NCBI GenBank assembly: GCA_900319505.1
Contig: ONOV01000140.1
Coordinates: 1-22,992 of the forward strand
Direction: 5' to 3'
Length of the DNA stretch: 22,992 nt
DNA from: an uncultured Erysipelotrichaceae bacterium
Lineage (GTDB): Bacteria; Bacillota_I; Bacilli_A; Erysipelotrichales; Erysipelotrichaceae
A program made the translations under genes and the position numbers. Below are positions 20,697 to 22,992 of the stretch, piece by piece (position 1 is the first letter of the stretch; each line of letters starts with the position of its first letter). The notes beneath the pieces are model-generated. The model searched no databases and was not told where the DNA came from. It saw only the letters and a program-made list of their open reading frames with translations.

Positions 20697-22661
20697 TTAC
20701 TTTAATTTCAGTACGTCTGTATCGCCATGCTTTACATTGCCGGTCTTAGTCAGTTCGACCTGTGTGCCGTCGGTAAAGATGATCGGAGTAATGACCGGTT
20801 TACCGGCTTTCTTAATGTAATCCAGATCGATTTCTGTCAGCAGATCGCCTTGTCTGACATGATCGCCCTGTCTGACGGCAGGCTTGAAGCCCTTGCCGTT
20901 GAGTTCAACTGTATCCATGCCGATATGAATCAGCACTTCTTTGCCGCCGGCTGTTCTTAAGCCGTAGGCATGGCCGGTCGGATAGGTAACAGTTACTTCA
21001 CCGGTGAACGGAGAATAGAGTTTTCCTTCCGTGGGATCGATGGCAAAGCCGTCACCCATAGTCCTGGATGCGAATACCTGGTCCGGAACATCTTCAATCC
21101 TGACGATCCTGCCGGTAACAGGTGCTGCAAACTTCTCATTCTTTTCCGCATCTGTGTACTGTACTTCAGCCGGTGCTTCCACAACTGCATTGGCTTCATC
21201 TTCAACTGCGGCAGCTATTTCTTCATACAGTTTGCCTGTTTCCGGATCGAACTTCCTGCGGCCGAGCATGAGCGTTAACAGGAACGGAACAACGATTGCT
21301 TCAACCGCTGCCAGTGCCCATATCAGCATATACTGCGGCATGATGGACAGAATGCCCGGCAGACCGCCGACACCGATGGCAGAAGCCTGTACATGGAATG
21401 CGGTAGAGATGACACCGGCAATACCGGAACCGATCATTGCGGAGTAGAACGGGAATTTGTACTTGAGGTTGACACCGAACATGGCAGGTTCCGTAACGCC
21501 CAGCCAGCATGAAATCATAGAAGGAATATTGACTTCCTGTGCTCTTTCATTCTTTTTCTGCAGAACAGACATACCGAGAACTGCTGCACCCTGGGCAATA
21601 TTGGACAGAGCGATCATAGGCCACAGCATGGTGCCCTGTACAGGATTCATCTTCTGACCGTCAGCGATGAGCTGCAGGTCGATGGCATTGGACATATGAT
21701 GCAGACCGGTAATAACCAGCGGAGCATAGAAGAAGCCGAAGACAGCGCCGAAGAGAACTCTGAACTTTCCGGAAATGCCGGCACGGACAACGTAGGAAAC
21801 GCCTTCACCGATCTTCCAGCCGATCGGGCCGAGAATGAAGTGGGCTGCCATAACGGCAAGAGTAATGGACAGGAACGGAACAAGAATCATCTGAATGACA
21901 TTCGGGATGATCTTCTTGAAGAATCTCTCCAGGTAAGCCAGCGTGAATGCCGCCAAGATAGCCGGAATAACCTGTGCCTGATAGCCGATCATACGAACCT
22001 GGGTGAAACCGAAGTCCCATACGTAGTCCGGCGCCCATGCGTCAGCTGCCATGCCGGCAACACTGTATGCATTCACAAGCTGTCCGGAAACAAGCGTCAG
22101 ACCTAAGACAATACCGAACATCGGGGTGCCGCCCATCTTTTTCTGAACGGACCAGCAGATACCGACCGGAATGCCGGTATGGAATACTGCTTCACCAATC
22201 AGCCACAGAAACTTGTCCAGACCCTGCAGGAAGGTGCCCTGCTGCAGGTTGACCGAGATTTCCAGAACGTTTCTGAAACCCAGAATAAGACCGCCGCAGA
22301 TGATTGCCGGAATCAGCGGGGCGAAGATTTCAGCAATGTTGGACATGATCTTTTCAAGCGTATTCTGATTGCCCTTGGCAGCCTGCTTGGCAGCGTCTTT
22401 GGAGACGCCTTCAATGCCGCTTACCGCGACAAAGTCATCATAGTAGGCAGCAACTTCATTGCCGATGATGACCTGGAACTGGCCGGCCTGTGTGAATGTG
22501 CCCTTGGTGGACGGGAGCGCTTCGATCTTCCGGACATCAGCCTTGGAAGGATCCACGAGAACGAAACGCATACGAGTGACGCAGTGGGTAACTGCGCTGA
22601 TGTTTTCCTTACCGCCGACGTACTCGAGCAGTTTGGTCGCATCCTGAGTGAATTTGCCCAT
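20697..22661 (-). CDS. treP: Trehalose-specific PTS transporter, EIIBCA fusion
   Basis: It imports trehalose and phosphorylates it to trehalose 6-phosphate. Domains in order: EIIB (about 1-85, phosphocysteine C27 in SAVTHCVTRMRF), EIIC (about 105-460, about ten membrane segments with the family run FGAVFGFFYAPLVITGLHHM cut here at its core), a linker, and EIIA of the glucose type (about 510-654, phosphohistidine H579 in VLIHIGMDTV). Some TreP proteins lack the EIIA part and borrow one; this one carries its own. The start at 22661 was chosen because GGGAG lies 7 bases upstream; the frame extends 10 codons further into the operator. Confidence 0.94.
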   Translation of the reverse strand: MGKFTQDATKLLEYVGGKENISAVTHCVTRMRFVLVDPSKADVRKIEALPSTKGTFTQAGQFQVIIGNEVAAYYDDFVAVSGIEGVSKDAAKQAAKGNQNTLEKIMSNIAEIFAPLIPAIICGGLILGFRNVLEISVNLQQGTFLQGLDKFLWLIGEAVFHTGIPVGICWSVQKKMGGTPMFGIVLGLTLVSGQLVNAYSVAGMAADAWAPDYVWDFGFTQVRMIGYQAQVIPAILAAFTLAYLERFFKKIIPNVIQMILVPFLSITLAVMAAHFILGPIGWKIGEGVSYVVRAGISGKFRVLFGAVFGFFYAPLVITGLHHMSNAIDLQLIADGQKMNPVQGTMLWPMIALSNIAQGAAVLGMSVLQKKNERAQEVNIPSMISCWLGVTEPAMFGVNLKYKFPFYSAMIGSGIAGVISTAFHVQASAIGVGGLPGILSIMPQYMLIWALAAVEAIVVPFLLTLMLGRRKFDPETGKLYEEIAAAVEDEANAVVEAPAEVQYTDAEKNEKFAAPVTGRIVRIEDVPDQVFASRTMGDGFAIDPTEGKLYSPFTGEVTVTYPTGHAYGLRTAGGKEVLIHIGMDTVELNGKGFKPAVRQGDHVRQGDLLTEIDLDYIKKAGKPVITPIIFTDGTQVELTKTGNVKHGDTDVLKLK

Positions 22662-22676
22662 AATTTTTCTCCCTTC

Positions 22677-22694
22677 AACTTGTTTGCACAAGTT
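22677..22694. promoter_or_regulatory. TreR-type operator before the trehalose PTS gene
   Basis: AACTTGTTTGCACAAGTT contains a perfect inverted repeat AACTTGT-4-ACAAGTT and agrees with the ACTTGT-N4-ACAAGT pattern known for GntR-family trehalose repressors. It lies between the -10 box and the ribosome binding site, a repressing position. No treR gene is in the window. Confidence 0.65.
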
Positions 22695-22708
22695 AACTTA
22701 TAGTTTTT

Positions 22709-22737
22709 ATAATAGTGTCCTTGTTTAACCAGGTCAA
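22709..22737 (-). promoter_or_regulatory. Promoter of the trehalose operon
   Basis: Minus strand TTGACC, 17 bases, TATTAT: 5/6 and 5/6 to consensus with ideal spacing. The TreR-type operator lies just downstream. Confidence 0.75.
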
Positions 22738-22796
22738 CACAAATATGTAAAAAACATGCAGAAAATATGTGACAATTCTGAAATCTGTATAAAAAA

Positions 22797-22810
22797 TGAA
22801 AGCGCTTAAA
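22797..22810. promoter_or_regulatory. Candidate cre (CcpA) site
   Basis: TGAAAGCGCTTAAA matches the cre pattern TGWAANCGNTNWCA with one mismatch. It lies about 60 bases upstream of the trehalose -35, a position where CcpA may activate or repress weakly, or it may serve a gene beyond the window. Confidence 0.5.
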
Positions 22811-22992
22811 TGATGACTGCGCATTTTGTGTAACAACACGGTTCAGCTGCTGAAAGTGTATTCATAAAACCGTACACATGTAAATATGAATTGACCTATG
22901 TGAAAAGGGAGGCGGAGGAGAGTCTGCCGAGGAAGAAAACAGCGCGGTCGAACTGGCCGTGAAATCGGAATTTACCTATTAAGACATATAAA
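22811..22992. other. Right-edge region with no supported gene
   Basis: Together with the promoter elements from 22692 this is 300 bases without a supported gene. It contains an inverted repeat ACGGTT/AACCGT enclosing TTCAG/CTGAA (about 22839-22875), and a G-rich stretch with small hairpins GGCGGA/TCTGCC and CGGTC/GGCCG (about 22911-22965). A minus-strand frame enters from the right edge and ends near 22900 (about 31 codons, last residues SSASLFT), and a plus-strand frame ends at 22981. Neither can be judged without the flanking sequence. Confidence 0.4.

Noticed and set aside
22905..22950. RNase P RNA-like string GGAGGAGAGTC
   Set aside because: Only a short similarity to the conserved GGAGGAAAGTCC element; none of the other conserved RNase P RNA regions is visible nearby.
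1..22992. CRISPR arrays, tRNA genes, IS elements, prophage genes
   Set aside because: No regularly spaced repeats, no tRNA cloverleaf, no transposase or integrase motifs seen on either strand.

Overview
The window looks like a chromosome segment from a moderate-GC, low-oxygen Bacillota bacterium. I favour a gut Erysipelotrichia-type organism. The evidence is a PyrR-attenuated pyr operon with the NAD-type PyrK/PyrD pair, AsnA, a D-2-hydroxyacid dehydrogenase, a trehalose PTS, strong AGGAGG ribosome binding sites and a cre-like site. The class is an inference from gene content and not proven. I see no rRNA, tRNA, IS element, integrase or CRISPR array.

Left part (1-2034, minus strand): two unrecognised genes and an RpiR-type regulator. 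A divergent plus-strand transcript then starts at 2210 with a membrane-anchored VanY-like protein that has lost two active-site residues. It continues, with an ATGA overlap, into pyrR and a small YcxB-like membrane protein.

Centre (4087-12057, plus strand): a seven-gene pyrimidine operon behind a complete PyrR-type attenuator (promoter, PyrR hairpin, antiterminator, terminator). The order is pyrC, a CarB-like gene, pyrK, pyrD, pyrF, pyrE, pyrB; most neighbours overlap or nearly touch. Two members are abnormal. The carbamoyl-phosphate-synthase-like protein (874 aa, no carA beside it) keeps the fold order and the C-terminal effector domain but has lost the recognisable ATP-grasp catalytic residues in both halves. 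The aspartate carbamoyltransferase carries a C-terminal four-cysteine zinc domain like the one in the separate regulatory chain PyrI, without the nucleotide-binding domain of PyrI. One protein has therefore kept an effector domain without catalysis, and the other a docking domain without an effector site.

Right part (12123-22661): a GNAT acetyltransferase and a multi-pass membrane protein (plus), a bidirectional terminator, asnA and a MATE exporter with a structured leader that looks like an attenuator (minus), a small lipoprotein (plus), a class I/II aminotransferase and a D-2-hydroxyacid dehydrogenase (minus), then trehalose-6-phosphate hydrolase and the trehalose PTS transporter (minus) with promoter, TreR-type operator and a cre-like site. 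The last 180 bases hold no gene I can support.
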